This document shows positions 45,766-57,237 of a DNA stretch of 64,000 bases, one piece after another. Below the pieces are notes generated by a model. It had not been told where the DNA came from. It saw nothing but the letters and a program-made list of their open reading frames with translations, and did not search any database. Position numbers and translations under genes: made by a program. How positions within the stretch are numbered: position 1 is the first letter of the stretch; each line of letters begins with the position of its first letter. This stretch comes from Bimuria novae-zelandiae CBS 107.79. Taxonomy: Eukaryota > Ascomycota > Dothideomycetes > Pleosporales > Didymosphaeriaceae. Location: contig ML976704.1 of NCBI GenBank assembly GCA_010015655.1, positions 397,110-461,109 of the forward strand, read 5' to 3'.

Positions 45766-47484
45766 TCACTGGTGCTCTCCTAAGCGAAGATAGACTTTGC
45801 TTTCTGGTCCGTCTATAGCCAATCGGAAGGCAATGTCAGGGATCTCAAAGACAAAACATGGCTTCATAGCTAGCAGAAGATATAACGTTGCCCCTACACA
45901 TTCGGATAAATCTGGGCTGTCTGTGAAACTTATCTGACGAGACGATTGGGAAATTCGGGTTTGTCGCCATTTCAAGAAAGTTTTGCTTCTTTCGTTGGCT
46001 TGCTTTGCTTCTCTTTTATTCGAGACATTATTTCCCACCGACTCAGATGAACCAACTGGGGTAACGTCATTCAGCCACTTCGCATGTTCGTCTTCAAGAC
46101 TGGCCAACGCAAGACCGACAATTGCTGCATACTGAGATCGCGAACACGACTTTGACATCTGTAAGATTCTTGTCATTTCCGTCATGACACTCCGCCACTC
46201 ACGACATCTGACGTTGTGTCGTCTCATGAACGTATTAGCGGCATCGAAGGCCCCCAGAGCCACCTGACCGAACGCCCTTTTCCTCTCAGAAATTCTGCTG
46301 TGTGCGAACACAGTGTACGTGTAGTCCTCCAACGAGTGATACAAATTCATTTCTGTGCCCAAAAGAGCCCCGAGATTCTTGAGGTCGTAATGCCAGGCTT
46401 CTGTTGTGACGGGCTTGCATTCGAAAAGGGTGTCCCAATACACTTCTTGCGGAGTCTTGTTGTAGTCCACCTCAAGCACCCGGGATATGTGCACCCCCTG
46501 CACAAAATCGGTTGCGAGACCAAGAAGCCCATATATCCTGTCCACTGCCCTGGTGCTTTCCCGACGTGTCCCCAAGGTGATCAACTCCCATAAAGGCTTC
46601 CGGGCGCCAGCGCGTCTCAGCCTGTCGAGATCATAGATGAACGACCTATAGGGTTCAAATTTTGATATCGGTGATTTCAAAAGATGACTCGAAAAGAATT
46701 TGTCCCACTCAATATACTCGTCGCCGCTTGCTAGTCGTAATCTCTTAGAGAGGACAATCTCCTGAACAATCCAGACCCGACGCCAGTAAGGTAGCTGAAA
46801 GAGATGTTTCCTTGCTGCTAACCCTTCATAATACAAGCGCCGCACTTTCGCTTCCTCCACAGAATTGCCGCGAAAAGGTGTGCGACGCAGCGCTTCAGCG
46901 CGATCTCTGCGCCCATGTATCTCCTCATGGAAAGCTTTAGGTGGGGTTGAAGCGATGCGCAACGCTTCCTGTGTCTCTTTCTGATGGCCTAGCCAAATCA
47001 GGGTCTCAACGGCACGTTCATAGATCCCTCCCATGCGCGGGACCTGATGACTTTTCTCTTCCGCGTTTCCCTGATCCAAACACAATGAGTCTGTCCAGAA
47101 ATACGTGTCGTACTTGTGCTGCACCCACATACACTCGAGAAAACCCAGGAGACTCTCGTGTATTGGACGTGCAAAAGTGTGTCCAGAATTGTATACCTGA
47201 TCATCACCAATATACACCTTTCCAGTAGGGGTAGGATCGCCCCATAGGTACGACAAGGCTGTGTATTGTGGGATTCCGGATGGATCGAAGTGATACAATC
47301 GGCAAACAACATGGCCTTTGATCTTATTTGGGAGGATCTTGATCAGACGAATTGTTGTAGGGCAGCTCAAGGGCTGATAGAGATAGGGCTGGTCTTCCAG
47401 AGGCACGGCCGTCCGCGCATCCGTTGAAACGAGCCGAGTAGGCCCCCGCAGTGTCCATTCAACCGAACTGTGTGAAGTTCCCAT
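45766..47484 (-). CDS. HET-domain protein (stand-alone), 572 aa
   Basis: A single exon starts at ATG 47484. The heterokaryon-incompatibility domain occupies about residues 55-235: YTALSYLWGDP, then YFWTDSLCLDQGN, VPRMGGIYERA and WRRVWIVQEIVLS. The long C-terminal region (RIYGLLGLATDFVQGV and beyond) is typical of stand-alone HET proteins and has no recognised domain. HET domains trigger cell death when non-self hyphae fuse. It belongs to a different HET subtype from the neighbouring NLR, whose HET lacks the long upstream segment. The frame is intact with ordinary codon use. Confidence 0.92.
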   Translation of the reverse strand: MGTSHSSVEWTLRGPTRLVSTDARTAVPLEDQPYLYQPLSCPTTIRLIKILPNKIKGHVVCRLYHFDPSGIPQYTALSYLWGDPTPTGKVYIGDDQVYNSGHTFARPIHESLLGFLECMWVQHKYDTYFWTDSLCLDQGNAEEKSHQVPRMGGIYERAVETLIWLGHQKETQEALRIASTPPKAFHEEIHGRRDRAEALRRTPFRGNSVEEAKVRRLYYEGLAARKHLFQLPYWRRVWIVQEIVLSKRLRLASGDEYIEWDKFFSSHLLKSPISKFEPYRSFIYDLDRLRRAGARKPLWELITLGTRRESTRAVDRIYGLLGLATDFVQGVHISRVLEVDYNKTPQEVYWDTLFECKPVTTEAWHYDLKNLGALLGTEMNLYHSLEDYTYTVFAHSRISERKRAFGQVALGAFDAANTFMRRHNVRCREWRSVMTEMTRILQMSKSCSRSQYAAIVGLALASLEDEHAKWLNDVTPVGSSESVGNNVSNKREAKQANERSKTFLKWRQTRISQSSRQISFTDSPDLSECVGATLYLLLAMKPCFVFEIPDIAFRLAIDGPESKVYLRLGEHQ

Positions 47485-47808
47485 TACATCGCCTTACGGG
47501 GATGAGTTTCTTGGTGGTGTTTGTCTTTGCATGTGAGGTTGGGAAGGTTGCCTGCCAGAGGGGAGCTGGAGGCGGAAAGGCCTAGCTTGCGATTGGTTCA
47601 TCGACCGGGTGGCTTGCAACATTATACGAAGAGAGCCTCAGGCGCGAATTAGCACCCAAATAACAGAAATAGTATGTTACACTTTCCTGAAAATGCATGT
47701 ATCCCCATCCACCACAAACTACAAATGCACCGCATACACACAAAACGCTCACACCCCCCCACCCCTCTCAAAAACTCCAAAACACCATACGCCACCTAAT
47801 GCCCTGTC
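47485..47808. other. intergenic
   Basis: About 320 bp: HET gene 5' flank and exgD 3' flank. Nothing distinct. Confidence 0.4.
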
Positions 47809-50436
47809 TCAATAGCTCTCCGCCAACCCCAACTTCCCATAATCCTCTAACTCACTCGGACTATCCGGACAGCTAAACTCCCTCTCCCACGTCTTCCCTG
47901 GCATAATCCCCGCCTCCCTCCCCTTCTCATAACTCCACTGCGTCGCCCTCTCCGTCTTCCACGTCCAATAAAACCAGCCCCATCCCTTCTCAAAGCTCTC
48001 CATTTGCGCAATCGCAAACTGATACAGCCACTTCTTATACGCGTCGGTATAATCCTTCGGGTCTGCGTTCGCAGACGCACAGCTGCAGGCAGAAGATCTG
48101 AGCGGACAATACGGTTCCAGGACACTCGTGGAAATGTTGCCAGTATCGAGGGTCCCCTCCCAGCGCGTGCCCATATTAACATTATTGATGTATTTAGTAC
48201 AGTCCGTATCAGCCTGGCTCCACTCGCCGCACATCGTAGGTCCGAACCCCGTCGACGTATCCATGCTGCGCTCACTCTGCTGCGTCCACGCCTTACACGC
48301 AAAGTTCAGCTTATCCGTATGATTCAGCTGAATCTGATCGAGGTTGAAAATAACATACTGGTGCACATCCAGCAGTAAGCCTTTATTCTGCTGCAAGGGC
48401 GAATCTTTCCATTTGTCGAGGCCGCGGAAACCGTCGCCGAAGACGATGATGGCGGAGATGCCGTCGGCGCGGATCTGCGTGATGGCTTTTTGCGACCACG
48501 AGAGGACGGTGGAGGCGGGGAGGTCGACCATGCGCGGCTCGTTGACGAGGCCGTACATGGTGACGATGTTTTTGTAGCGGTCCTGCGCGAAGAAGACGGA
48601 GAGCTTGTGGTGGATTGAGAGCCAGCGGTTGCCGTTTGCTTCGCCGTCGGTGCCGTTGAGCCAGCCGATGACGCCCTGGCGGCCTGAGTGATTCCACCCG
48701 TTTTGGCTGCCGGGCGCGCCGTGCAGGTCGAGCTTGATGCGGAGGCCGTTTTGGCGTGCGTATTCGATGCCGCGGAGGAGGTAGCGCCAGGAGACGTGCG
48801 GGACGTATTGGTCGCCGTCGTAGGTTTCTACCATCCAGTAGCCGAAGGGGATGCGGACGTGGTCGAAGCCGGCGTCGCGGATGTCTTTCCATGTCTGGCG
48901 AGTGATGAAGGAGGAGTAGTGTTTCTCGAGTGTCTGCTTAGCCTGTGAAGGACCGCCGAGCTTCTCAGTGAGCGTCCATTCGTCGATGATGTTGTCGCGG
49001 ACGGTGTATTTCTCGAAGTAGGAGGGTGTGATGAAGGGCTCGACGTTCAGCCAGCCACCCACATTTATGCCTCTAATGGGGTTTTTGCCGTAGCCGAAGT
49101 CGTCTTTGAGGTTGGGAACTTTCTCGTTCGCTTGAACATCGTCGTCCCAGGAATCGTTAAGGCCTATCACGGGAAGACCGCCAACTTTTTTGTTCGTGTA
49201 AGTCACGTTGAAGTCTTCGGTATCCCACCATGACCACGGGTCTAGCCACCCGCCCTTGTCTTCTTCTGGAACGCTGTTGGGATCTTTGCCATCGAGATTG
49301 CTGTTGGATGGTGTCGACGGCCCTGAAGCGGCTTCGCTGCCCCCCGAACCACCACCGCCATCGCCATCACCGCCGTTCTTTTTTGAAACCACAACAGCCA
49401 CTGGAATGATGATGGCGAGAAGGAGTAACACGGATGCAATGGCAATGACTGCGACATGTCAGCCCATATATCTCCCAAACAGAGGCAGCAGTAACCTACG
49501 CAGCCGTTTCTTCTTCTTTTTCTTCTGCGCCAGTTCCTCTTCAGTATACTCCGACGGTGCCCCAGCACCGCCTCTCTTCTCCATCATATACTGATACTCG
49601 TCGTCTTCGTCGCCAACGCCACCCTCCTCCGCCAACGGCCCACTGACAACCCTCCGCTTCCTCTCCTTATCTCTCAGCGCCTTTTCTTGTCTTCTCCTCT
49701 CCTTCTCTGCAATATCACTCGCCGTATATCTCTCTTCATGAGCCTTCCTCCTCTCGTCTCTCTCTGCGCTAGTATGACTCCGTCTTTTCCCCCCATTCAC
49801 GGCCTCCATTCTCTGCGCCACCGTCATCTTCGCCCCCTCATCCCCACCCTCTGCACTCCTCCTCTTACTCTCCCTCCTCGCCCGCTGTCTACTCTCCCTC
49901 CGCCTCGCCTCCTCCCCCACCGCATCACTCTCCTTCTTACTCTCCCTCCTCGCCCGCTGTCTACTCTCCCTCCGCCTCGCCTCCTCCCCCACCGCATCAC
50001 TCTCCTTCCTTCTCTCCTCCCTTACCCTCTCTTTCTCCCCCTTAACTCTCTCCTTCTCCAACTTCTTCTCCTTACTCCTTACCTCCTTCAAATACTGCTC
50101 GTCGTAGTCATACCCTCTCCAGCCGGCGCTCTTTGCATTCGCTTTATCGAGCTTCGCGATCGCGTCGAGGCTCAGCGGTGCCGACTGCCGACTGCGCTGG
50201 GTGGACGGGGTACTTTCGCCGCGGCGCTGCTTGCGCGGGGTGCGCTCCGAGTCCCATTCTGAGTCGCTCTGGTGGCGGGATGCGCGGTGGGCGCAACGCT
50301 GGGCGAGCACGTCGCCTTGGGAGTCGGTCGCGCGGTGGCCGTGGCGGCGCCGGCGTTCGCTGTCGGATTCATGGGAGGACGAGTTTCTGCGTTCGCGGGT
50401 GCGCTCGCGGCGGCGGCGCTCGCGGTCCGAGTCCAT
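47809..50436 (-). CDS. exgD: glucan 1,3-beta-glucosidase D (GH5, membrane-anchored)
   Basis: Exons 49500-50436 and 47809-49448, with a 51-nt intron (GTAGGT...CTGAC...CGCAG), give 858 aa, close to known ExgD length. The N-terminal ~310 residues are a very charged cytosolic tail. A type II membrane anchor follows (LLIAIASVLLLLAIIIPVAV), then a Gly/Asp/Ser linker and a GH5 catalytic domain: GINVGGWLNVEPF, HVRIPFGYW, LDLHGAPGSQNGW, the acid/base Glu in GLVNEP and the nucleophile Glu in CGEWSQADTDC. It hydrolyses beta-1,3-glucan from the non-reducing end at the cell surface during wall remodelling. The splice creates the membrane anchor. A 72-bp tandem duplication lies in the cytosolic tail. Confidence 0.93.
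49869..50012 (-). repeat. 72-bp in-frame tandem duplication in exgD
   Basis: Two adjacent, nearly identical 72-bp units encode KESDAVGEEARRRESRQR followed by ARRESK twice. The duplication lengthens the charged cytosolic tail without breaking the frame. Confidence 0.85.
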
Positions 50437-51020
50437 GCCTCACGCCGTTTGGCTGGAATGGGGGGGCAGGAATGCGGCTGTTGCAATTCCCACAACCGAA
50501 TATCTATAGTAGAAGTGGGGGGAAGAGTAAACGTGAGACGCGCGAAACGAAGCTGTAGCTACACGCCCATGAATTGCGATCTGGCGCGCTGCATGCACAA
50601 TTTCGTAAGCTATAGAGAAGGCGGGAGAGGCTGGGCTTTGGGCGCCGTTGCCGGGGCAATGCACTGTTGACGTGGCGCCAGGGCGTGAAACTTGGAAAAT
50701 CTACGCTACAGAGAAATGCATTTATTGGAATACTTGGTGCGCTCTTGGGCAATTCTGGGTACTAGGCATCGTGTTTTCATTTGTTTCTGGTGACGAGCGC
50801 ACTCTCTTCCGACGAGGTGAGGTACTGTTGGCTTATCGCCTACTCCTGTGTCGAGCATCTTTCGTGAGCGCGATACCATAAGACAGCGCAAGAAGCAATA
50901 CTAGCTGTCGACAGTACAACATCGGTTCCATTAATTGTAGGTTCAAGTGCTTCCGACAACACGATGCCGGCAACGTCTATTCTTTTTAGCGATGGTGTCA
51001 ACGCGATAAGCAGTACCTTA
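50437..51020. other. exgD 5' flank
   Basis: About 580 bp of ordinary composition. A 191-codon plus-strand ORF inside exgD and smaller ones here are antisense shadows. No promoter motif is clear. Confidence 0.4.
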
Positions 51021-52528
51021 CCGTAACTCAGGGGTCAATGCGCACTAAGGGTCAATGCGCACCCTTTTGCTAGGAAAGTTAAGAAAGTTAAGAAGCTTTA
51101 CGCTTTATATCTTTATAAAAATATATTATTAAAATATACTTTATTAATAAAAGTATTATAAAAAGCTCTGCCTATAGCTCTATAATTAAAAAAAAATATT
51201 ACTATATTATAGTTCTAATAAAAAAGTATAAAAGTAGTAAAATTTAGGTCTTTATAATTAGAATTTAATAATTTTAATCGTAAAATATTAGATTTAGGTT
51301 ATTTTTAGTATAAGACTTTTTTTAAGGTCTATTTAAGAAGTTAAATTATCTCTAAAAAATATTTTACTTTAAATAAAAAAAGATAAATAAACTTATTTAT
51401 TTTTACTTTAAGTAAAAAATATTTAACACTAAAATTAATCTAAACCTAATGCTTTACGTCTAAAAAATATTAAATTCTAATTTTAAAGACCAAAATTTTA
51501 CAAGTTTTTGTAATGAGGTAAGCGCCCCGCTTACTAAGCCAATACTATGTGACTTCCTCACCTGCACCAAAAGGTACGCACGTGTTAGATAAGATGCTTG
51601 CGTGCGATAAGGTATGATGATTGGTGATAATTGTGTCTTGTTCTCTGTCAACTCTGTTGGGTTGGTTTTAACCCCTGGGCTAGTACGATAAGCGCTGTGG
51701 TCCCTGCTCGATTGTGCAGATCCGACCTCAACGCACTCGTTCTATCTGACAGCACGAGAATACTTAAGCCAAGTATTACTCGTATAGTATAATATATATA
51801 GGATATGCTAGGGTCAGCCACTAGCGCTAGTGTTTGATCCTAGCCTAGCCGGAACCTCTATAAGCGAGAGAAGGCCACGTGTTCGACCGTGCCTACCTCG
51901 TTACAGTTTTAAACATTTTTATAAACACTATAATATAGCAATATTTTTTAATTATAAATGTAACGCAGTCATCCAGTTGCCAACTTATAAAATTACACGG
52001 TTTAACCTGTTTCCCTAACACCAATCCAATTTAGATTAGCTTTAGTCTTAAGATTGTTTTTTTAATACTACTTTATATTAGACCCTTATTAGACCTATTG
52101 CATATCCCTACCACTAGGGTTCCTTATTAAACTAACTATTTTAGTTTATTAAATAAACTTCCTTACTCTTTAGAATTTAGCTCTCTAGGATAATATTTAC
52201 TAAGTACTTAGGTATATAGTTTCCTTAATTGTTATATGTAGTTTAGTACCTTTTTAGTATCCTTTTATACTAGGCCTATTAGCACTTAATGCATTCTTGG
52301 TTACATTCTTGTCCACGCACTCCTATATGCCTCTGAATAGAAACGCCTAAACAGATTCTCTGAGTGATTAGCGTCGATACAATAGAACTATAGGCAGGGC
52401 TTTTTTATAATACTTTTATTAAGGAAGTATATTTTAATATTATATTATTATAAAGATATAAAGCGTTAAACTTCTTAACTTTCTTAACTTTCCTAGCAAA
52501 AGGGTGCGCATTGACCCCTGAGTTACGG
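51021..52528. mobile_element. 1.5-kb DNA element with ~150-bp TIRs, TSD TA
   Basis: Both ends read CCGTAACTCAGGGGTCAATG inward and are flanked by TA. The inverted match continues for about 150 bp, through a block of CTTTTGCTAGGAAAGTTAAG and AT-rich sequence. The left arm has an extra 17-bp internal duplication (GGGTCAATGCGCA twice). The interior has AT-rich RIP-like parts, a more GC-rich block at 51540-51900, and the module shared with 13128-13273. No transposase frame was found, so it is non-autonomous or gutted. Confidence 0.85.
52231..52376 (+). repeat. dispersed ~146-bp module shared with 13128-13273
   Basis: Same order of blocks as at 13128: TAGTTTAGTACC, then CTAGGCCTAT and GCACTTAAT, then CACGCACTCC.ATATGCCTCT. 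Here it lies just inside the right TIR of the 1.5-kb element. Confidence 0.6.
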
Positions 52529-54181
52529 TAAAGGACGGATTGTGCACGACGAGAATATATGTACCTAGGTACCTTTGGCATCACGTTTAGGAAACAACAT
52601 CCCCGCCCTTATTACTCTCCCTCGACGACCGCTGCTTTCCTGCACATAGATAGAGCGCCAACGTCACGCTACGCAGCGATCAATGAGGGCAGAGTTCAGC
52701 CACTCAGCTAGGTAGTGCTTCACTGCATCCGCACCACGAACATGGAGAACACGATGCCTACGCTAAGCTAGCGCATGGGGTTCCGAGACACCCGGGGATA
52801 TGAGACACCGCGCAGAAATCCTCCACCCTTCAAAAAATCGCGATATCTCCACATCCACCCTACCAAAATGGCCAACCGTGAGGCAGCAATTCAAGCAGCC
52901 ATTAGTGATCTTAATGCTGGCATTTTTCCTAGTTAACGAGCTGCTACAAAGGCATACAACATCCCTATAGCCACGCTATCTAGGCGCGTACGCGGTTCAC
53001 AAAACTGGCAAAATAGTCACGTATACTAGTAACAATTAACTCCATAACAAGAGGACTTTCTTATATAATAGATACTTAAAGAGGACGCGCGCGGGTTTCC
53101 TTCTTTTTATACTTATATATAAGAAATAGTAAATTAAATTTTTAAGATAAATAGCAACTACGCGTTAGTAGGTAAACACTAGATATTTTACTTTATTAAA
53201 CGCAACCCACGCGTTACTTTTATTATAGGTAAGAAGATTAAGGCTACGAGAGCTAAGGGAGTAACTTAAAAAGTAATACGCAAGTTTCTTAAGCTCTATA
53301 AGTAGCTCTGCGTTGAGTTAGACATACGTAATAAGGATAGGTGGAATATAGATAAGACTGGGAAGGCCCTAGGCGTATGTGCAAACACCAGAGTACTCGC
53401 AGGAAGCTAGAAAAAGAAGGCTTACTATTAGTCTCCAGAGAATCGCGAGTAGGCGTCGATAATTAAGTGCGTTTCTGCAATAGGGAGAAAGCTATGGCTA
53501 GCTATTATTTTTAAAGGCAAAAACCTGTAGAGCACCTGGTTTCTATTAATAATACCTAACTAGCTATACGCAACTTTAGAGAATAGCTAAATATTTAATA
53601 TAATAAAGGCTAAGTAGCTGCAACGCGTATTTTTGCTAGATACTACGCCCTTAGAGGATCGCTGGCGGATGCTAATATTAGATGGCCACGGTAGCTATGT
53701 CGACCTGGATTTCCTGTAGATCTGCAAGCAGAATAAAGTCAGGCTTCTGTTTCTCCCTGCGCACTCCTCGCACGTTCTGCAGCCACTAGATCTCTCTGTT
53801 TTCTCAGTAGTGAAACGATTCTATCGCCAGCAGATCCACGAGTTATCACACCTAGATAATGCTGCGCCAGTTAAAAAGGAACATTTTATTATTGCCTACA
53901 ACGCTGCTAGAGAGGCTGCGATTACTAAGAGAGTAATCCGCGCTAGATAGGCTGTTGCAGGCATCTGCCTGTTAAATATTAAGCGGGTAGTTAACTTATC
54001 TTAAGTCGCTCGAAGGCCTGTTACCCCCCCTCACTAGGATTAGGCTTATCTCGCCAAGAGCTCTCTCTACACTCCCCATGGCCCTCGGGATCTGTTTATA
54101 GCTCAAAGGCAGCTCTACAGCGCTGAGAAATTAAGCCGCAAGATTCACTAACTGTTTAAGAAAGCTAGTAAGGCAATTATA

Positions 54182-56293
54182 ACGTATCTGAGCGCGTGCC
54201 GAGCCACTTTGCGTGACGAGCCACCCAACACCATAACAGCTCATGCAAGAATGAGGCTGCAGAACCACCCACAAACAATATTATTATAAGATTTTCTACT
54301 AGGGTAGTCAATCGATAGCTGCGATTAATTTGCACTACTTAAATCTATCTAGAAGCTTAACGTCGCGGCCGCTGCGTGTAGATTTGCTCGGGGCAGCAGA
54401 TGCGCCCTCTAAGGCCTCCCCAATATCTGTAGCATCAACAACACGTTTTGGACGCTTTCTGCTCTATGCAGATGGCTGAGAAGCCTTTCTCTTACACCTT
54501 TGGGATAGTTGTAGAGCTTTTTCTGCGTCGCGGGCAGACTTCTGGGCAGCGCGCTAAGCTGCCTTTTTAGCCCTCTCCTTCTCCTTCGCCTTCTTAGCTG
54601 CCTCTCGCGCATCACGCTTTTCCTACTACATTTTCTCCTTATATAGCTTAGCTGCCTTCTTTAGCTCTGCTATCTTTGCTTTTTAAAGCTGCTACTGCTT
54701 ATCCTCTTATTCCTTAATAGATTAACGAACACGTGCCTCCCTCACCTTCCTTAGTAACTATAAGATAGCCCTACTCTAATACTCCTGGCGCTGTTAGAGA
54801 TCTAGAGTCTTGCCCTTCTTTCTGCGCTTCTCCTTGATAGATAGTGCCTGCTTAATCCTATCTATCTCATGCTTAAGTAGCTCATTTTAGACAGATAGGT
54901 GGTGGAGCGATTGACGAAGCTTCTTTGTATCTTAACTACCCTAATCCTTTACTGCTAATCGTACAAGCCTATCCATCTTTCTCCAGTCATGATCGCTAAG
55001 CCCTAATAAGGAGTTATCGCCTGATTCTTGATCCTGGGCGAACCTATCCAGGATAGGATTAGGATCAGGTGGCGATATGCCTGTGGCTCTAAAAGAGCTG
55101 AGGATAGTTGATTCCTTGAAGGAGGCCTTCCACGCATTCCAGAATAAGGGGAAGAAGTCGTCTTTAGTGATAGAAGCTAGGCCTTAGCTTCTATAAAGGT
55201 ATCGTGATAGCTCTGCTACGTATGCTATTAATAGAGGCTTGAACATCGTAACGTCAAGTAGCTGAAGCGTATAAGTTAAGTAAAGAGGCAGGATAGCAAG
55301 CAGGATCCTATGCTTATCACAATAGTTAATAAAGTCTATAGTAACATAAGATCCGTAGCCATCTACAATTAAAAGACGATATGATCGTCGAGTCTTCTCT
55401 TTTGTACAGCGATCGAACACCTGCTTAAGCCAGGCAAGCCCGATATCGTTGTTCGTCCAGCTAGAGGATGATGAGGTGATAAAGACTTCATGTTCTCCTG
55501 CCTTGATATCCTCTACCCAGCTTGATTGGATGCCCTTGTTGGCGGCCTCATAAATAAGGCTTGGCGGCAGAGCTGATCCATTAGCGCAGATACATGCCAG
55601 GAGCGTGATCCATGCGCGATTGCCATCTTAGAGTGATGCCCTAACCTCCTTCTTCTCCCACATTTGTCTGCTGAATATTCTCTTTGATCTACCAACAATA
55701 CCAATCAGGACGCCTTTTTCATCCATATTGTAGATATAACGAGGATCTATGCGATATTCATCTATCTTACTATGTAGAAGGTTAAAATAGAGGCGATATT
55801 TATCCACTAAATTAGCTTTGTGGCGATTGTTGTCCATCCCGACGGTCCATTGGGAGATGAGATGAATGCTGTGTTAGTTAATAAAGCGGGTAACCTAGCT
55901 CTCGCTGACTGGCTCCTTTGCTATCGTAGAGGCAAAATTCTGTATCATCTCTCTAGTAGGAGGTGTATGTCTCTTTGTGAGTCCTTCGATATATCGTACA
56001 AGCTCCTGCTCTTGTTGTGGTGTAAGTTTCTGCTGGTTGATATTCTTGGCTTCATTTGGGGCCTGAACGCGCTTGTGTCTTCGGGACAACGTAGTCCGAT
56101 CTACACCATAGGTAGCCGCTATTTTTCTATATGAAAATTTTTCTCCTGGATCTAAAGATTGAATAGCTTCAATCGCATCTTCAATTGCCCCCATATTGGT
56201 GGAGTTACGACGCGTCAAAGTTAGTGAGTCATTCAGTCTTTAGGTGTTGGGTGGCTCGTTACGCGAAGTGGCTCGGCACGCGCACAGACACGT
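54182..56293 (-). mobile_element. nested pogo element, 2.1 kb, TSD TA
   Basis: The TIRs read ACGTRTCTGWGCGCGTGCCG inward and match for about 60 bp. They are flanked by TA (54180-54181 and 56294-56295). It is inserted in the host transposase gene. Its own transposase runs on the minus strand. It is much less RIP-mutated than the host, so it is probably the later insertion. Confidence 0.92.
54400..56218 (-). pseudogene. nested pogo transposase, lightly degraded
   Basis: It starts at ATG 56218, with an N-terminal helix-turn-helix (GEKFSYRKIAATYGVDRTTL) and a CENP-B-like block. The first in-frame stop is at 55895. Downstream pieces carry YNMDEKGVLIGI, ICANGSALPPSLIYEAANKG and VDGYGSYVTIDFINYC. 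YLTYTLQLLDV is seen where H and P are expected at catalytic-loop positions. A Lys/Glu/Ala-rich C-terminal coil (KAKEKERAKKAA) follows. A handful of TAG/TAA stops, mostly at Gln sites, interrupt it. It is the same subfamily as 5534-6356. Not functional as it stands. Confidence 0.82.
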
Positions 56294-56663
56294 TAATAGC
56301 TAATACACGCTTAGCAGCGCTAGAAGCAGAGAATAAAAGATTACAAAGTTAACTTAAGGCCCTTAAGTGTCTACAACCACGAAAGAAAGTTCGCATAGAC
56401 CTAAATCAACGCTTTACTAGCATAGATTAAATTATAATAGCAAAGCAGGCATCTGCTCTCCTAGAGCAACAAAATAGTAGTACTTCTACAGAAAAGGACG
56501 CAGAAAAAGCTACAGCAGAAATAGCAGCTAAAACTCTACAATCTATGTGTAGCGAGTGGCAATTGTAATTACGCTGAATGAATTATCGCGATTTTTTAAA
56601 GGGTGGAGGATTTCTGCGCGGTGTCTCATATCCCCGGGTGTCTCGGAACCCCATGCGCTAGCT

Positions 56664-57096
56664 TACCTAGGTAATAACCACAACCTACTGTAATAATACG
56701 TAATGCAACCACAGGCGGCGCGGAATTTTATACTACAGGTACTCGGCGAGCCAGCGGACGCTGAGTGAAAAAAAAAAAAAGAAAAAAAAAAGATATTCCG
56801 AGCATAGTCCTCGTGGTAAAGTACCGGTCTCGGAGTCCCCAATGCTGCACGCACACGCAGTTATACGTACCGCTAGTTTTGCACAGATATCACGCTGATG
56901 CGTAGTCAACCTCCACCGCCAAATTTCAGCTGCGTTCTGGTACAGTTTCGTTCACCAGCCGAATAGCATCTCGAGGTCGCAAGTACACAGTTCGGTATAC
57001 AAAGAGGTGGCTGATTATAGCGCGTTGACAGCCGTGCGGTGTAAAGAACTGGTACCTCGCCCAGAGCAAACATCCAGAGTAGGCTATTTGAAAATG
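56664..57096. other. spacer with poly-A tract
   Basis: It contains an A-rich run (about 56769-56792) and no gene. A tRNA-like stretch near 56806-56850 was examined and rejected. Confidence 0.4.
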
Positions 57097-57104
57097 TATA
57101 TAAA
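57097..57104 (+). promoter_or_regulatory. TATA box of the small secreted protein gene
   Basis: TATATAAA lies 134 bp upstream of the start codon in non-AT-rich sequence, a normal distance for a strong fungal promoter. Confidence 0.5.
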
Positions 57105-57237
57105 CCATGTGTGCTGCTCAATGACATCCAAGGTCAATTCCTTCGTCTCAAACTCCGCTCACCACTCCACGACTTCTCTGCCTTTTGCTACCCAAAGTTC
57201 CGTTCTTCCTTACAACCCCGTGGACGTATTTTCCAAG

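Larger units (their letters stand above)
52868..56568 (+). pseudogene. host pogo transposase, split by nested element
   Basis: It opens MANREAAIQAAISDLNAG, a pipsqueak/CENP-B-type helix-turn-helix (with ATLSRRVRG), then a DDE domain with many TAG/TAA. WNIDKTG, LDGHGSYVDL and LLFLPAHSSH.LQPLDLSVF-type blocks are readable at about 53340-53800. The frame is broken at 54181 and resumes after the nested element at 56296 with TRLAALEAENKRLQSQLKAL, the usual leucine-zipper-like tail, ending at TAA 56566-56568. Not functional. Confidence 0.82.
52766..56663 (+). mobile_element. pogo-type element carrying a nested pogo element
   Basis: The TIRs begin AGCTAGCGCATGGGGTTCCG and are nearly identical for about 80 bp at 52766-52845 and 56584-56663. 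TA flanks both ends. Removing the nested 2.1-kb element at 54182-56293 leaves a 1.78-kb host, normal for a fungal pogo element. Its plus-strand transposase is RIP-mutated but readable on both sides of the nest. Confidence 0.92.

Noticed and set aside
49687..50262. 191-codon plus-strand ORF rich in Leu/Pro/Ser
   Set aside because: It is the antisense shadow of the charged exgD tail.
56806..56850. tRNA-like stretch with a GTCCTCGTGGTAAAGTACC-like D-arm appearance
   Set aside because: No acceptor stem, anticodon arm or T-arm can be paired consistently on either strand.
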